Assembly: GCA_902631255.1 (NCBI GenBank)
Contig: CACOXS010000001.1
Coordinates: 62,001-126,000 of the forward strand
DNA length: 64,000 nt
Reading direction: 5' to 3'
From: an uncultured Pelagibacteraceae bacterium
GTDB lineage: Bacteria > Pseudomonadota > Alphaproteobacteria > Pelagibacterales > Pelagibacteraceae
A program made the position numbers and the translations under genes. This document shows positions 8,670 to 18,411 of this stretch, piece by piece (the stretch's first letter is position 1; every line of letters starts with the position of its first letter). Under the pieces are notes generated by a model. The model made no database searches and had not been told where the DNA came from. It saw only the letters and a list, made by a program, of their open reading frames with translations.

Positions 8670-11383
8670 GTAAAAGCCAAATTAATTTACCCAAAACAGC
8701 TTTTTCAATGAAAGCTAATTTACCAATTAGAGAGCCAGAAATTCTAAAACTTTGGAAAAAAATTGATCTTTACAAAGAGTTAAGGAATTCAAGAAAAGGA
8801 GAAGAAAAATTTGTTCTCCACGATGGTCCTCCATATGCAAATGGAAATATACATATGGGTACTGCGTTAAATAAAATACTAAAGGATATTATAGTAAAGT
8901 TTCATCAAATGGATGGCAAAGACTCTGTTTATGTTCCAGGTTGGGATTGTCATGGTTTACCTATTGAATGGAAAATTGAGGAACAATACAAAAAAAATAA
9001 AAAAAATAAGAATGATGTTCCAATTGTGGAATTCAGAAAGGAATGCCGAACGTTTGCTGAAAAATGGATTGAGGTTCACAAAGACCAGTTTAAAAGATTA
9101 GGTGTTGTTGGTGATTGGGAAAACTATTATTCAACAATGAGTTATGATGCAGAGGCACAAATTGTAAGAGAACTTGGAAAATTTTTAAAAGAAGGGAGTC
9201 TTTACAGAGGATTTAAACCAGTTTTATGGTCAACCGTAGAAAAAACTGCCTTAGCTGATGCCGAGGTTGAATATCAAGACCATAAATCTGATACGATCTA
9301 TGCTTGTTTTCCAATTAAATCATCAAAAATTAAAGAACTTAATGATTGTAATATTGTTATATGGACAACCACTCCCTGGACGATACCAGCAAACAAGGCT
9401 TTAGCTTATAATGAAAGTTTAGATTACTTGATAATTCAAATTAATGATGAAGGAAATTTCAAAAATAAAAAAGTTGTTGTTGCAGAGGCATTATTAGAGT
9501 CAGTTTTAAAAGATTGTGAGATCAAAGAATTTAAAAACCTCAAAAAATTCAAAGGTGAAGATTTAAAAGATACTATATGCAAGCATCCTTTTTTTGATTT
9601 AGGTTATGATTACGATATACCAATGTTAGAGGCACGTTTTGTTACAACCGAGCAAGGAACAGGAATTGTTCATTGTGCGCCAAGTCATGGACCTGACGAT
9701 TTTAATCTTTGCTTAAATAATGGAATAAAGGCAATTGAGACAGTGGATGATGATGGAAAATATACAAATAATGTTTCTCTATTTGAAGGTTTACATATTT
9801 TTAAGGCTAACCCAGTTGTGATCGAAAAATTGAAAGATCAAAATAAACTTCTGTCAAATGGTGAATTGATCCATTCATATCCTCACTCTTGGAGATCAAA
9901 AGCACCTTTGGTTCATAGAGCGACACCACAATGGTTTATTTCTATGGAAAGTCATAAACTGAGAAGTAAGGCGTTGAAAGCAATAGACGATACGACCTTT
10001 TATCCAAGCAAAGGCAAAGAAAGATTAAAATCAATGATCGAGACAAGGCCAGATTGGTGTGTATCAAGACAAAGAGTTTGGGGTGTACCACTTCCTATTT
10101 TTGTAAATAAAAAATCTAATGAAATTTTAATAGACGATAAAGTATTTGAAAATATTGCTAATATTTATGAGAAAGAAGGATCCGATTGTTGGTTTTCAGA
10201 CGACCCACAAAAATTTTTAGGTGATAAATATAAAGCGGAAGATTTTGAAAAGCTTAGCGATATTGTTGAAGTTTGGTTTGATAGTGGATCAACCCATTCT
10301 TTTGTACTGGAGAAGAGAAAAGACCTTAAATGGCCTGCATCAATGTATTTAGAGGGCTCTGATCAACATAGGGGCTGGTTTCATTCCTCATTATTAGAGT
10401 CATGTGGAACAAGAGGTAAGGCACCTTTCGAGTCAATATTATCTCACGGGTTTGTTGTGGATGGAAAAGGTCTTAAAATGTCAAAATCTCTTGGAAATGT
10501 AATTGCACCTGAGGATATTTTGAAAAAATATGGTGCCGATATTTTAAGAATTTGGGTTGCTGCATCAAATTATGCTGAAGATTTAAGAATAGATTATTCT
10601 ATTTTGGACCAGCATTCTGAGTCTTATCGTAAAATTAGAAACACATTTAGATATTTATTAGGAAATATAAATGATAAATATGAGGATGTTAATTTAGATA
10701 AAATTGACGTCAAAAGCTTGCCAGAGTTAGAGAAGTTTATGTTGAGTAAGATTCATTCTCTCAACAACAAATTTGAAAATTATTTTAAAAAATATGATTT
10801 TCACAATCTTTATAAAGAATTATTGAATTTTTGCACAACAGATTTGTCAGCATTCTATTTTGATATAAGAAAGGACACTTTATATTGTGATCCAATTAAT
10901 TCTGAAAAGAGAAAATCTTGTGTTACAATTTTGAATGTCTTATTAAAATCTTTACTCAGATGGTTCGCTCCAATATTATCTTTTACAACTGAGGAAATAC
11001 ATCAACTGATATCAAAGAATACTAAAAGCGTCCATTTAGAAAAATTTCTTATTTTTCCAGATAAATTTAAAAATGAACAGCTTACAGAAAGATGGTCTCA
11101 ATTAATAAAAATTAGAGATGTGTGTAACATAAGTATTGAGGAAAAAAGAGCTAATAAAGAAATTGGTTCAAGTTTAGAAGCTGAACTCAAAATTAAATTA
11201 AATCAAAAATATAAAGATATAATCTCAAAAATTGATTTATCAGAACTTTGTATAGTATCAAAAACTCAAATTAATTTTGATGAAGGTTCAGATATTCTAG
11301 TTGAAACTAAGAAAGCCACAGGTGATAAATGTCCTGTGTGCTGGAAAATAAGTGTTGAGCCTTGTGAGCGACATTCTCAATAA
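8666..11383 (+). CDS. ileS: Isoleucyl-tRNA synthetase
   Basis: HDGPPYANGNIHMGTALNKILKD (HIGH region), KMSKSLGN; 905 aa. Confidence 0.98.
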   Translation: MSKSQINLPKTAFSMKANLPIREPEILKLWKKIDLYKELRNSRKGEEKFVLHDGPPYANGNIHMGTALNKILKDIIVKFHQMDGKDSVYVPGWDCHGLPIEWKIEEQYKKNKKNKNDVPIVEFRKECRTFAEKWIEVHKDQFKRLGVVGDWENYYSTMSYDAEAQIVRELGKFLKEGSLYRGFKPVLWSTVEKTALADAEVEYQDHKSDTIYACFPIKSSKIKELNDCNIVIWTTTPWTIPANKALAYNESLDYLIIQINDEGNFKNKKVVVAEALLESVLKDCEIKEFKNLKKFKGEDLKDTICKHPFFDLGYDYDIPMLEARFVTTEQGTGIVHCAPSHGPDDFNLCLNNGIKAIETVDDDGKYTNNVSLFEGLHIFKANPVVIEKLKDQNKLLSNGELIHSYPHSWRSKAPLVHRATPQWFISMESHKLRSKALKAIDDTTFYPSKGKERLKSMIETRPDWCVSRQRVWGVPLPIFVNKKSNEILIDDKVFENIANIYEKEGSDCWFSDDPQKFLGDKYKAEDFEKLSDIVEVWFDSGSTHSFVLEKRKDLKWPASMYLEGSDQHRGWFHSSLLESCGTRGKAPFESILSHGFVVDGKGLKMSKSLGNVIAPEDILKKYGADILRIWVAASNYAEDLRIDYSILDQHSESYRKIRNTFRYLLGNINDKYEDVNLDKIDVKSLPELEKFMLSKIHSLNNKFENYFKKYDFHNLYKELLNFCTTDLSAFYFDIRKDTLYCDPINSEKRKSCVTILNVLLKSLLRWFAPILSFTTEEIHQLISKNTKSVHLEKFLIFPDKFKNEQLTERWSQLIKIRDVCNISIEEKRANKEIGSSLEAELKIKLNQKYKDIISKIDLSELCIVSKTQINFDEGSDILVETKKATGDKCPVCWKISVEPCERHSQ

Positions 11384-11889
11384 TGTCTAAATATTTAAAT
11401 AAAAGTTTTATCGTTAACCTTTTTATAGTTTTAGGTATTTTTGGTCTCGATAGGTTTACCAAAATCTATGTGATTTCTGAAAATGAAAAAAATTTGTCGT
11501 CTGAATTATTTGTATCAAAATTTTTAAATATAAATTTAATTTATAATGAAGGAATAGCGTTTGGTCTGTTATCATTTGATCAAAGTCATATGTACAACAT
11601 TTTAACAATTTTAATTTTAGCTGTAATTTTAATTATTTTTTTTATGACTTTAAAAAGTGTTGGTTTTAAAAAATATTCACTTTTAATGATATTTGGTGGA
11701 GCCCTAGGTAATTTATATGATCGAATTTTTTTTAAGGCTGTGCCAGACTTTATTGATTTTCATATCGGAAATTTTCATTGGTTTATTTTTAATGTATCGG
11801 ATATATTTATTTCATTAGGAGTATTATTTTTGATTATTTTTGAAATAATTGATAATCAAAAAAATAAAATTAATGAAAAAAATATTTAA
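11383..11889 (+). CDS. lspA: Lipoprotein signal peptidase (signal peptidase II)
   Basis: IYNEGIAFGL, GGALGNLYDR, VPDFIDFH, FNVSDIFI motifs; downstream of ileS. Confidence 0.96.
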   Translation: MSKYLNKSFIVNLFIVLGIFGLDRFTKIYVISENEKNLSSELFVSKFLNINLIYNEGIAFGLLSFDQSHMYNILTILILAVILIIFFMTLKSVGFKKYSLLMIFGGALGNLYDRIFFKAVPDFIDFHIGNFHWFIFNVSDIFISLGVLFLIIFEIIDNQKNKINEKNI

Positions 11890-12196
11890 ACTAACAACAA
11901 TTATAATTTCAATTTTTGTTTTAAATTCTTGTGGAACTATGGGAGAAGGTTTTAGTTCACAGAAAAAAAATAGCATAGATGAATTTTTGGTTGAAAAAAA
12001 ATCACCTTTAGTTATGCCTCCAGATTTCAATGAATTACCATTGCCACAACAATCTAATCAAATATTTGAGAACGAAGCTGAAGTAGATATTAAATCACTG
12101 TTGACTGATCAAAAGGGTGCAGAGCAAGATAATCTTACCACAAATCAAAACACAAATTTTGAAAATTCCATTATAGAAAAAATTAAAAATAATTAA
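11873..12196 (+). CDS. Putative lipoprotein, DUF3035-like
   Basis: Lipobox VLNSC after signal sequence; SPLVMPPDFNELPLP motif; start set to MKKIFKL. Confidence 0.75.
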   Translation: MKKIFKLTTIIISIFVLNSCGTMGEGFSSQKKNSIDEFLVEKKSPLVMPPDFNELPLPQQSNQIFENEAEVDIKSLLTDQKGAEQDNLTTNQNTNFENSIIEKIKNN

Positions 12197-13350
12197 TGAT
12201 AACTTCAGGAATTTATTTTAAAAATTTTAAGATAATAAAACAAAATTCTAAAATAAAAAAAAATCTTATAAAACTAATTAGAGAAAATAATGAAATACTT
12301 CAATCTTTTAGTAAAAATTATAAAGATCAATTTAAAATTAAAAATTTACAAATTTTCAATAAATTTAATGATATCCGTATAATTGGAATTGGTGGCTCAT
12401 CATTAGGCGCAAAAACTATTTACAGTTTTCTTAAAGATAAGATTAAAAAAAACTTATTATTTTTAGATAATTTATCAATCCTCAACAAAAAATCTGTAAA
12501 TAAAAGATATTTAAATTTAATCATTTCTAAATCAGGTGGAACTTTAGAGACAATAGTTAATTCTAATATATTTGTTAAAAAAAGTGATAAGAATATTTTT
12601 ATCACAGAAAATAAAAAAAATTATTTAAATTTGTTAGCTCAAAAATTAAAATCAGAGATTGTTTACCACAATAATTTTATAGGTGGTCGATATGCAGTTT
12701 TATCAGAAGTTGGGATGTTACCTGCGGAATTGATGGGTCTTAATCCAAAAAATTTTAGACAATTTAATAATTTAATTAAAAATAAAAAATATTTAAATGC
12801 GCTTATATCTAATGTGTCTTTTATAATAAATTTAATCAAAAAAAAAAAATTTAATTCAATAATCATAAATTATGATGAAAAATCTCAAAACTTATTTTCT
12901 TGGTATCAACAATTAGTTGCCGAAAGTTTAGGTAAGAATGGAAAGGGTTTGTTACCAGTCGTATCTAACATGCCTAAGGACAACCATAGCGTTATGCAGC
13001 TTTATTTAGATGGTTTTAAAAATAATTTTTATACTTTTTTTTATGCCCACGAAAATAATACTTTTAAAATAAATAATAAGTTTATTTTATCTTCACAAAA
13101 TTATCTTAAAAATAAAAATATTCAAAACATTACTTACGCTCAAAAAAAAGCTACAGAAAAAGTTTTTACAAAAAAAAATATACCTTTTAGAAGCTTTGAA
13201 ATAAAAAAGAGAGATGAAAAAACTTTAGGTGAGTTATTTTGTTTTTTTATGTTGGAAACAATCTTAATTGGAAGAGCTCTAAAAATAAACCCTTATAATC
13301 AACCTGCTGTAGAGTTAATTAAAAAAGAGACTAAGAAAATTTTAATTTAG
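12196..13350 (+). CDS. pgi: Glucose-6-phosphate isomerase, short divergent form (384 aa)
   Basis: IIGIGGSSLGAKTIYSFL, GGRYAVLSEVGMLPAELMG, DNHSVMQLYLDG. Confidence 0.85.
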   Translation: MITSGIYFKNFKIIKQNSKIKKNLIKLIRENNEILQSFSKNYKDQFKIKNLQIFNKFNDIRIIGIGGSSLGAKTIYSFLKDKIKKNLLFLDNLSILNKKSVNKRYLNLIISKSGGTLETIVNSNIFVKKSDKNIFITENKKNYLNLLAQKLKSEIVYHNNFIGGRYAVLSEVGMLPAELMGLNPKNFRQFNNLIKNKKYLNALISNVSFIINLIKKKKFNSIIINYDEKSQNLFSWYQQLVAESLGKNGKGLLPVVSNMPKDNHSVMQLYLDGFKNNFYTFFYAHENNTFKINNKFILSSQNYLKNKNIQNITYAQKKATEKVFTKKNIPFRSFEIKKRDEKTLGELFCFFMLETILIGRALKINPYNQPAVELIKKETKKILI

Positions 13351-13905
13351 ATTACCAAATATAATTTTGGATATTCCATAATTCTTTTTATCCAGAACTC
13401 TGAAATTTTTTGAAAACTCATCATTTTCTCTTTTATGCCTATGCACAATAATCACCCCATCTTTATTGAGTATCTTTTCTTGAAAAATATTTTCAATAAT
13501 ATTTGACAATCTTTTTTCTTTATAGGGAGGATCTAAAAATATAATATTAAATTTGAGTTGAATTTTTTTCAAAAAAGAATTTGACATTAAGTTTTCCTCC
13601 ATAATCTCATATTTTTCTCTCATATTTAAATTATTTAGATTATTTTTTAAAATTGGCAAAACACCATTGTAATTTTCTACAAAAGTAACATGTTCAGCTC
13701 CTCTTGACAAACACTCTAAACCAAATGAGCCAACACCTGCAAATAGATCTAAAACTATTGAATTTTCGATATTGATCTTAAATTTATTTGAGTGATTAAT
13801 AATATTAAAAATAGATTCTTTTGCTAAGTCCTTTAAGGGTCTTGTTTCTTTGTCTTTTGGTTGTAAAATTTTTTTTCCTTTAAATTTTCCACCAATTATT
13901 CTCAT
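13342..13905 (-). CDS. rsmD: 16S rRNA (guanine966-N2)-methyltransferase
   Basis: MRIIGGKFKGKKI...RPLKDLAKESIFNII...DLFAGVGSFGLECLSRGA...FLDPPY. Confidence 0.95.
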   Translation of the reverse strand: MRIIGGKFKGKKILQPKDKETRPLKDLAKESIFNIINHSNKFKINIENSIVLDLFAGVGSFGLECLSRGAEHVTFVENYNGVLPILKNNLNNLNMREKYEIMEENLMSNSFLKKIQLKFNIIFLDPPYKEKRLSNIIENIFQEKILNKDGVIIVHRHKRENDEFSKNFRVLDKKNYGISKIIFGNLN

Positions 13906-15167
13906 TTTTTTATTACTTTATAACCAATATCTTTTCTAAAAAAACCATCTGACCAATTAAGATTGTCGAGAAGTTGATGAATCCTATTTCTTGATTCTTC
14001 AAAACTATCTGATAATGAAACAAAATTTAAAACCCGTCCACCCATTGCTAAAGTAACACCACCTCTTTTAATAGTGCCAGCATGAAATAAGTGATCATCA
14101 GTGTTTAATTCAATTTTATTGATATTTTTGATTTCAATATTTTTTTGGTAGGATTCAGGGTAACCTTTTGAGCACAAGACAACACATACACTTTTTTTAT
14201 CATTCCAATTAATTTTGCTTTCATTTAATCTTCCATTACAGCATGAATCAATAATTTCACCGAAATCTGTATTTAGCTTAGGAAGAATAGTTTGACACTC
14301 TGGATCACCCATTCTAACATTATATTCAATTAAATAAGGTTCATTATTTTTTATCATGAGCCCTGCATATAAAAAGCCTTTATATGATGATTTTAAATCT
14401 TTAAGTGCTCTTAAAGTTGGATTAATTATATTATTTAAAATCTTTTTTTCGAGCTCTTCATTTATTAATCTTGATGGTGAATAAGCACCCATACCACCAG
14501 TATTTTTTCCTTTATCACCTTCCTGAACTCTTTTATGATCTTGAGCCGTACCAAAATTTTTGTAAGTAATGCCATCACTTAAAATGAAAAAGCTCATTTC
14601 TTCACCCTCTAAAAATTCTTCAATAAGAACATTTTTAGCATCACCAAATTTTCCATCAAATATTTCCTTAACTGCTTGATAAGACTCTTCTTTATTTTCA
14701 CAAATATAAACACCTTTCCCTGCAGCCAAATTGTCTGCTTTAATGACTATTGGAAAATTTGATTTATCTAAAAAATTTTTAGTTTGATTAATATCATTAA
14801 ATATACCAAAATTTGCAGTTGGAATATCATATTTTTTACAGATATTTTTTGTAAATATTTTAGACCCCTCTAATTGTGAAGCGACTTTGCTAGGTCCAAA
14901 GACTTTAATATCAAAGCTTTCCAAGTAATCTGTTAATCCATCAACTAAAGGTTTTTCTGGGCCGATTACTACTAATTCTATTTTTTTTGAAAAAATGAAA
15001 TTTTTGATTTCCTCAAATTTGTTTATGTCTAAGTTAATGTTCTCAGCTATTCCATCAGTCCCAGCGTTACCAGGAAAACAATAAATCTTATCAATTTTTT
15101 TTGACTTATTCAATGCATGACAAATAGCATGCTCTCTTCCCCCACTTCCTATAATCCCTACAATCAT
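13902..15167 (-). CDS. purD: Phosphoribosylamine-glycine ligase
   Basis: GSGGREHAI, PGNAGT, IKADNLAAGKGV, VRMGDPECQ. Confidence 0.98.
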   Translation of the reverse strand: MIVGIIGSGGREHAICHALNKSKKIDKIYCFPGNAGTDGIAENINLDINKFEEIKNFIFSKKIELVVIGPEKPLVDGLTDYLESFDIKVFGPSKVASQLEGSKIFTKNICKKYDIPTANFGIFNDINQTKNFLDKSNFPIVIKADNLAAGKGVYICENKEESYQAVKEIFDGKFGDAKNVLIEEFLEGEEMSFFILSDGITYKNFGTAQDHKRVQEGDKGKNTGGMGAYSPSRLINEELEKKILNNIINPTLRALKDLKSSYKGFLYAGLMIKNNEPYLIEYNVRMGDPECQTILPKLNTDFGEIIDSCCNGRLNESKINWNDKKSVCVVLCSKGYPESYQKNIEIKNINKIELNTDDHLFHAGTIKRGGVTLAMGGRVLNFVSLSDSFEESRNRIHQLLDNLNWSDGFFRKDIGYKVIKK

Positions 15168-15188
15168 GTATAAACATATAAACTATAA

Positions 15189-15386
15189 ATGAATAAAAAA
15201 TTAGCAAAAATAAAATATTTACCAAATAATTTTCAAGTAATTGAAAAAGGTGACTATGTAATTTGTGCAGTTTCGGGTAAGGCAATCAGTCTTGAAAATT
15301 TGACTTACTGGAACGTTGAACTTCAAGAACCGTATTATTCATATGTTGAGGCTTCTAAAAAAAAAGAGGAATTAGACAATAAATAG
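15189..15386 (+). CDS. DUF2093 domain protein
   Basis: IKYLPNNFQVIEKGDYVICAVSGKAISLENLTYWNVELQEPYYS matches my recollection of the alphaproteobacterial DUF2093 family. Confidence 0.8.
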   Translation: MNKKLAKIKYLPNNFQVIEKGDYVICAVSGKAISLENLTYWNVELQEPYYSYVEASKKKEELDNK

Positions 15387-15388
15387 TA

Positions 15389-16273
15389 TTATTTCCAACG
15401 ATTATGAGACCATATCCAATTATAAGGATTAGCAAATATCATTTTCTCTAGAGTCTTATTTAATTCGTTTGTAATATTTTCAATAGTATCTTCGTTTGAG
15501 AAGAGAATTGGTTTATGAACTTTCATTTTGAATTTAATGCCTTCATGTCTTTCTATAAAAATAGGAACAACAGGCATATTGAATTTTTTTATCAATTGTG
15601 CTGGAATAGTAGTAGTAAACGCTTTCTCATTAAAAAAATTTGATTTAATACCCTGAGAAACTCTCTGATCTATCATAAGTGCCGTCGAAAAACCCTGGTT
15701 ATTAAGTTTTATTAATTCTTTTAATCCGCCGATTCCTTTTTTAATTTGATTTTTGCAGATATATTTTTTTCTTACTCGCTCCATAAATTTATTTAAAAAA
15801 ATATTGTTTAGTGGTCTATAGATTGCTCCAATTTTAATACCTATTTTGTCTATCTGCATTGCCATAAGCTCAAAGTTACTAAAATGCCCTGATATAAATA
15901 CAACTTTTTGATTTTGATCTTTGATATTCAGAAGGATATCTTTACCGTCTATAGAAATATTTTTACCAAGATTACCATTTCTAAAATTTTTCATATAAAG
16001 ATATTCTGCAAAGACTCTCCCATAATTATTCCACATTGAGGATTTAATTTTTTTTAATTCTTTTGAATTATAATCTGGAAAAGCTTTTCTTATATTATTA
16101 TCAATTATTTTTTTTGACCTAAAAATTGGACCGATAATTTCAAATAATTTTCCACTAAGAAAAGAGGAAAATTTAACTCCAATGATCTTAAAAATAATGT
16201 AAAAAATACAAATTATAATAAATTGTATTAAGTATTTAATTATTCTCATATATCTTTGAAATATCATTAACAA
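15389..16273 (-). CDS. lpxL: Lipid A biosynthesis lauroyl acyltransferase family
   Basis: HFSNFELM (HX4D/E-like), LMIDQRV, VPIFIERHEG; next to lpxK/waaA. Confidence 0.85.
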   Translation of the reverse strand: MLMIFQRYMRIIKYLIQFIIICIFYIIFKIIGVKFSSFLSGKLFEIIGPIFRSKKIIDNNIRKAFPDYNSKELKKIKSSMWNNYGRVFAEYLYMKNFRNGNLGKNISIDGKDILLNIKDQNQKVVFISGHFSNFELMAMQIDKIGIKIGAIYRPLNNIFLNKFMERVRKKYICKNQIKKGIGGLKELIKLNNQGFSTALMIDQRVSQGIKSNFFNEKAFTTTIPAQLIKKFNMPVVPIFIERHEGIKFKMKVHKPILFSNEDTIENITNELNKTLEKMIFANPYNWIWSHNRWK

Positions 16274-17177
16274 AAGTTTTTTGGTTTATAATCTTTAATT
16301 CAGATTTAATATAAACAATTTTATCGTTGTTGTTCAATCTCATGTAGTCTTTTTCAGTAGTCATAATTTTACAATTTAAATCTCTTGAAATTGAAATAAT
16401 ATCATCAATTTTTTTTTGTGAGTATCTATAATGATCAGGAAATTCTATCTCCTTTACAATGTTAATGTTATTATTTTTTAACATCGATATAAAAGTCTTA
16501 TGATTTCCTATACCTGAAAAAACTAAATATTTATCATCTTTATCAAACTCATTTATATTTAACGGGATATATTTTCCTCGATAAATATTGATACTAGCAT
16601 CGATATTATGAATATATTCTATGATATTATTAATATTTTCATTATTTCCATTTAGAAAAACATTTTTGTATTTTTTTAAATTTTTAATATTTTCTCTAAG
16701 TGGTCCAGATGGAATAGTAAAACTGTTACCAATCCAGTTATCAATATTAAAGCAAACAATATTATAATCATAATCTATTGATGGATCTTGCAAACCATCA
16801 TCAAAAATTGCAAGTTCAAAATTTTCATCAATTGCTTGTTTAATAGATAATAATCTATCTTTTGATTTAAAAAGTGTTCCATGATTTGCTAATATCTTTT
16901 GCTCATCAATTTGATCTGAATAATATTTTTTAATAAAACAAGTTTTAATCTTATCTTTTAAAATTTCATTAATCTTTATGCTCAAGGAGGTTTTACCTGT
17001 GCCCCCTAGATATATATTTCCTACACAAATAGTTTTAATTTTTGAATACTTCTTCTTTTTTGTCGTTAAGTTTTTGAGAGATTTAAAAATTTTGAGTAAT
17101 AATGATATAGGCAAAAATAAATAGGAGAGAATGCTAGGTTTGTTGTAATCCCAAAATTTGGGTTTTTTAAATTTCAT
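16236..17177 (-). CDS. lpxK: Tetraacyldisaccharide 4'-kinase
   Basis: CVGNIYLGGTGKTSLSIKI, DDGLQ, GIGNHKTF. Confidence 0.93.
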   Translation of the reverse strand: MKFKKPKFWDYNKPSILSYLFLPISLLLKIFKSLKNLTTKKKKYSKIKTICVGNIYLGGTGKTSLSIKINEILKDKIKTCFIKKYYSDQIDEQKILANHGTLFKSKDRLLSIKQAIDENFELAIFDDGLQDPSIDYDYNIVCFNIDNWIGNSFTIPSGPLRENIKNLKKYKNVFLNGNNENINNIIEYIHNIDASINIYRGKYIPLNINEFDKDDKYLVFSGIGNHKTFISMLKNNNINIVKEIEFPDHYRYSQKKIDDIISISRDLNCKIMTTEKDYMRLNNNDKIVYIKSELKIINQKTFVNDISKIYENN

Positions 17178-18411
17178 TTTGAATTGATTTATCTAACTCA
17201 TTTAGGGTTTTTTTAAGTATAGTTTTACCAAGAAATTTCATTTTTTTTACTTTTTTCATATTTTTTTTAAAAATTATTGAATTGGCACATTGTTGAGGGG
17301 AGTTAATTGTGGATGATATTTTTAATTGATTTAAATATTTGTAAACATCTTTAAAATTATCAATATTAGGTCCATGTAATATTTTTGCTCCAAATCGAGC
17401 AGGCTCTAGTGGATTTTGACCACCTCTTTTTATAATTGAACCACCTAAAAAAACTGTCGCAGCGAGTTTGTAAAACTTTTTAGACTCCCCAAAAGTGTCA
17501 ACAACATAAATATCGATATTTCTCAATTTTTTTTTGTTTGATTTATGCGATACTACATTTAGCCCAAGTTCACTAATTTGTGAGATAATTTGGTCAACTC
17601 TATCAATATGTCTGGGTATTATAATCGTAATAATATTTTTTATTTTTTTTTTCAAAAGAATATGTGTTTTTGCTGCAAATAATTCTTCGGTGTTATGTGT
17701 ACTTGCTGCAACAAAAGTTTTAAATTTTTTAAATTGTGAGAATAATTTTTTATCTGAGTGATTTATTTCTAACATATCATGTTCAATAAATTTTAAATTT
17801 CCAGTAGACTTTATATTTTTAACGTTCAATTTTTTTAGATAATAATTTGTCTCTAAATTTTGTGAATATGCTTTGTCTACTAAACTAAAAATAGAATTAG
17901 AAAATTTTTTTATTTTATTCCAACGATCAAAAGATTTTTTAGTAATTCTAGCATTAAGTAAAATTAAAAGAATATTCTCATTTTTTATAGACTTAAACAT
18001 ACTCGGCCAAACTTCAGACTCTAAAAAAATTGCTACATCTGGTTTCCAGTGACTTAAAAATTTTTTTGAGAAAAATACATGATCTATTGGATAAAATTGA
18101 TGAATAGTTTTTTTGAATTTAATTTTTTCTAATACTTTTGATGAACTCAGTGTGCTAGATGTTATTAATATTCTATTAATTGATTTGTCATTTTCATATT
18201 TTTTAATTACTGGAAGAACACTCAATATTTCACCTACACTAGATCCATGAAACCAAATTAGTTTTCCACTTCCTCTTTTTTTAGAAAATAAACAAAATTT
18301 TTCTTTAAATCTAAATTTGTCCTCTTTGTTTTTAAAGACTCTTACAATTACTATTATTGGAGAGAAGCATATAATTATTGTGAGTAAAATTTGATAAATA
18401 AAAAAAATCAT
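17167..18411 (-). CDS. waaA: 3-deoxy-D-manno-octulosonic acid transferase
   Basis: WFHGSSVGEI, VAIFLESEVWPSM, GGSIIKRGGQNPLEPARFG. Confidence 0.95.
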   Translation of the reverse strand: MIFFIYQILLTIIICFSPIIVIVRVFKNKEDKFRFKEKFCLFSKKRGSGKLIWFHGSSVGEILSVLPVIKKYENDKSINRILITSSTLSSSKVLEKIKFKKTIHQFYPIDHVFFSKKFLSHWKPDVAIFLESEVWPSMFKSIKNENILLILLNARITKKSFDRWNKIKKFSNSIFSLVDKAYSQNLETNYYLKKLNVKNIKSTGNLKFIEHDMLEINHSDKKLFSQFKKFKTFVAASTHNTEELFAAKTHILLKKKIKNIITIIIPRHIDRVDQIISQISELGLNVVSHKSNKKKLRNIDIYVVDTFGESKKFYKLAATVFLGGSIIKRGGQNPLEPARFGAKILHGPNIDNFKDVYKYLNQLKISSTINSPQQCANSIIFKKNMKKVKKMKFLGKTILKKTLNELDKSIQNEI

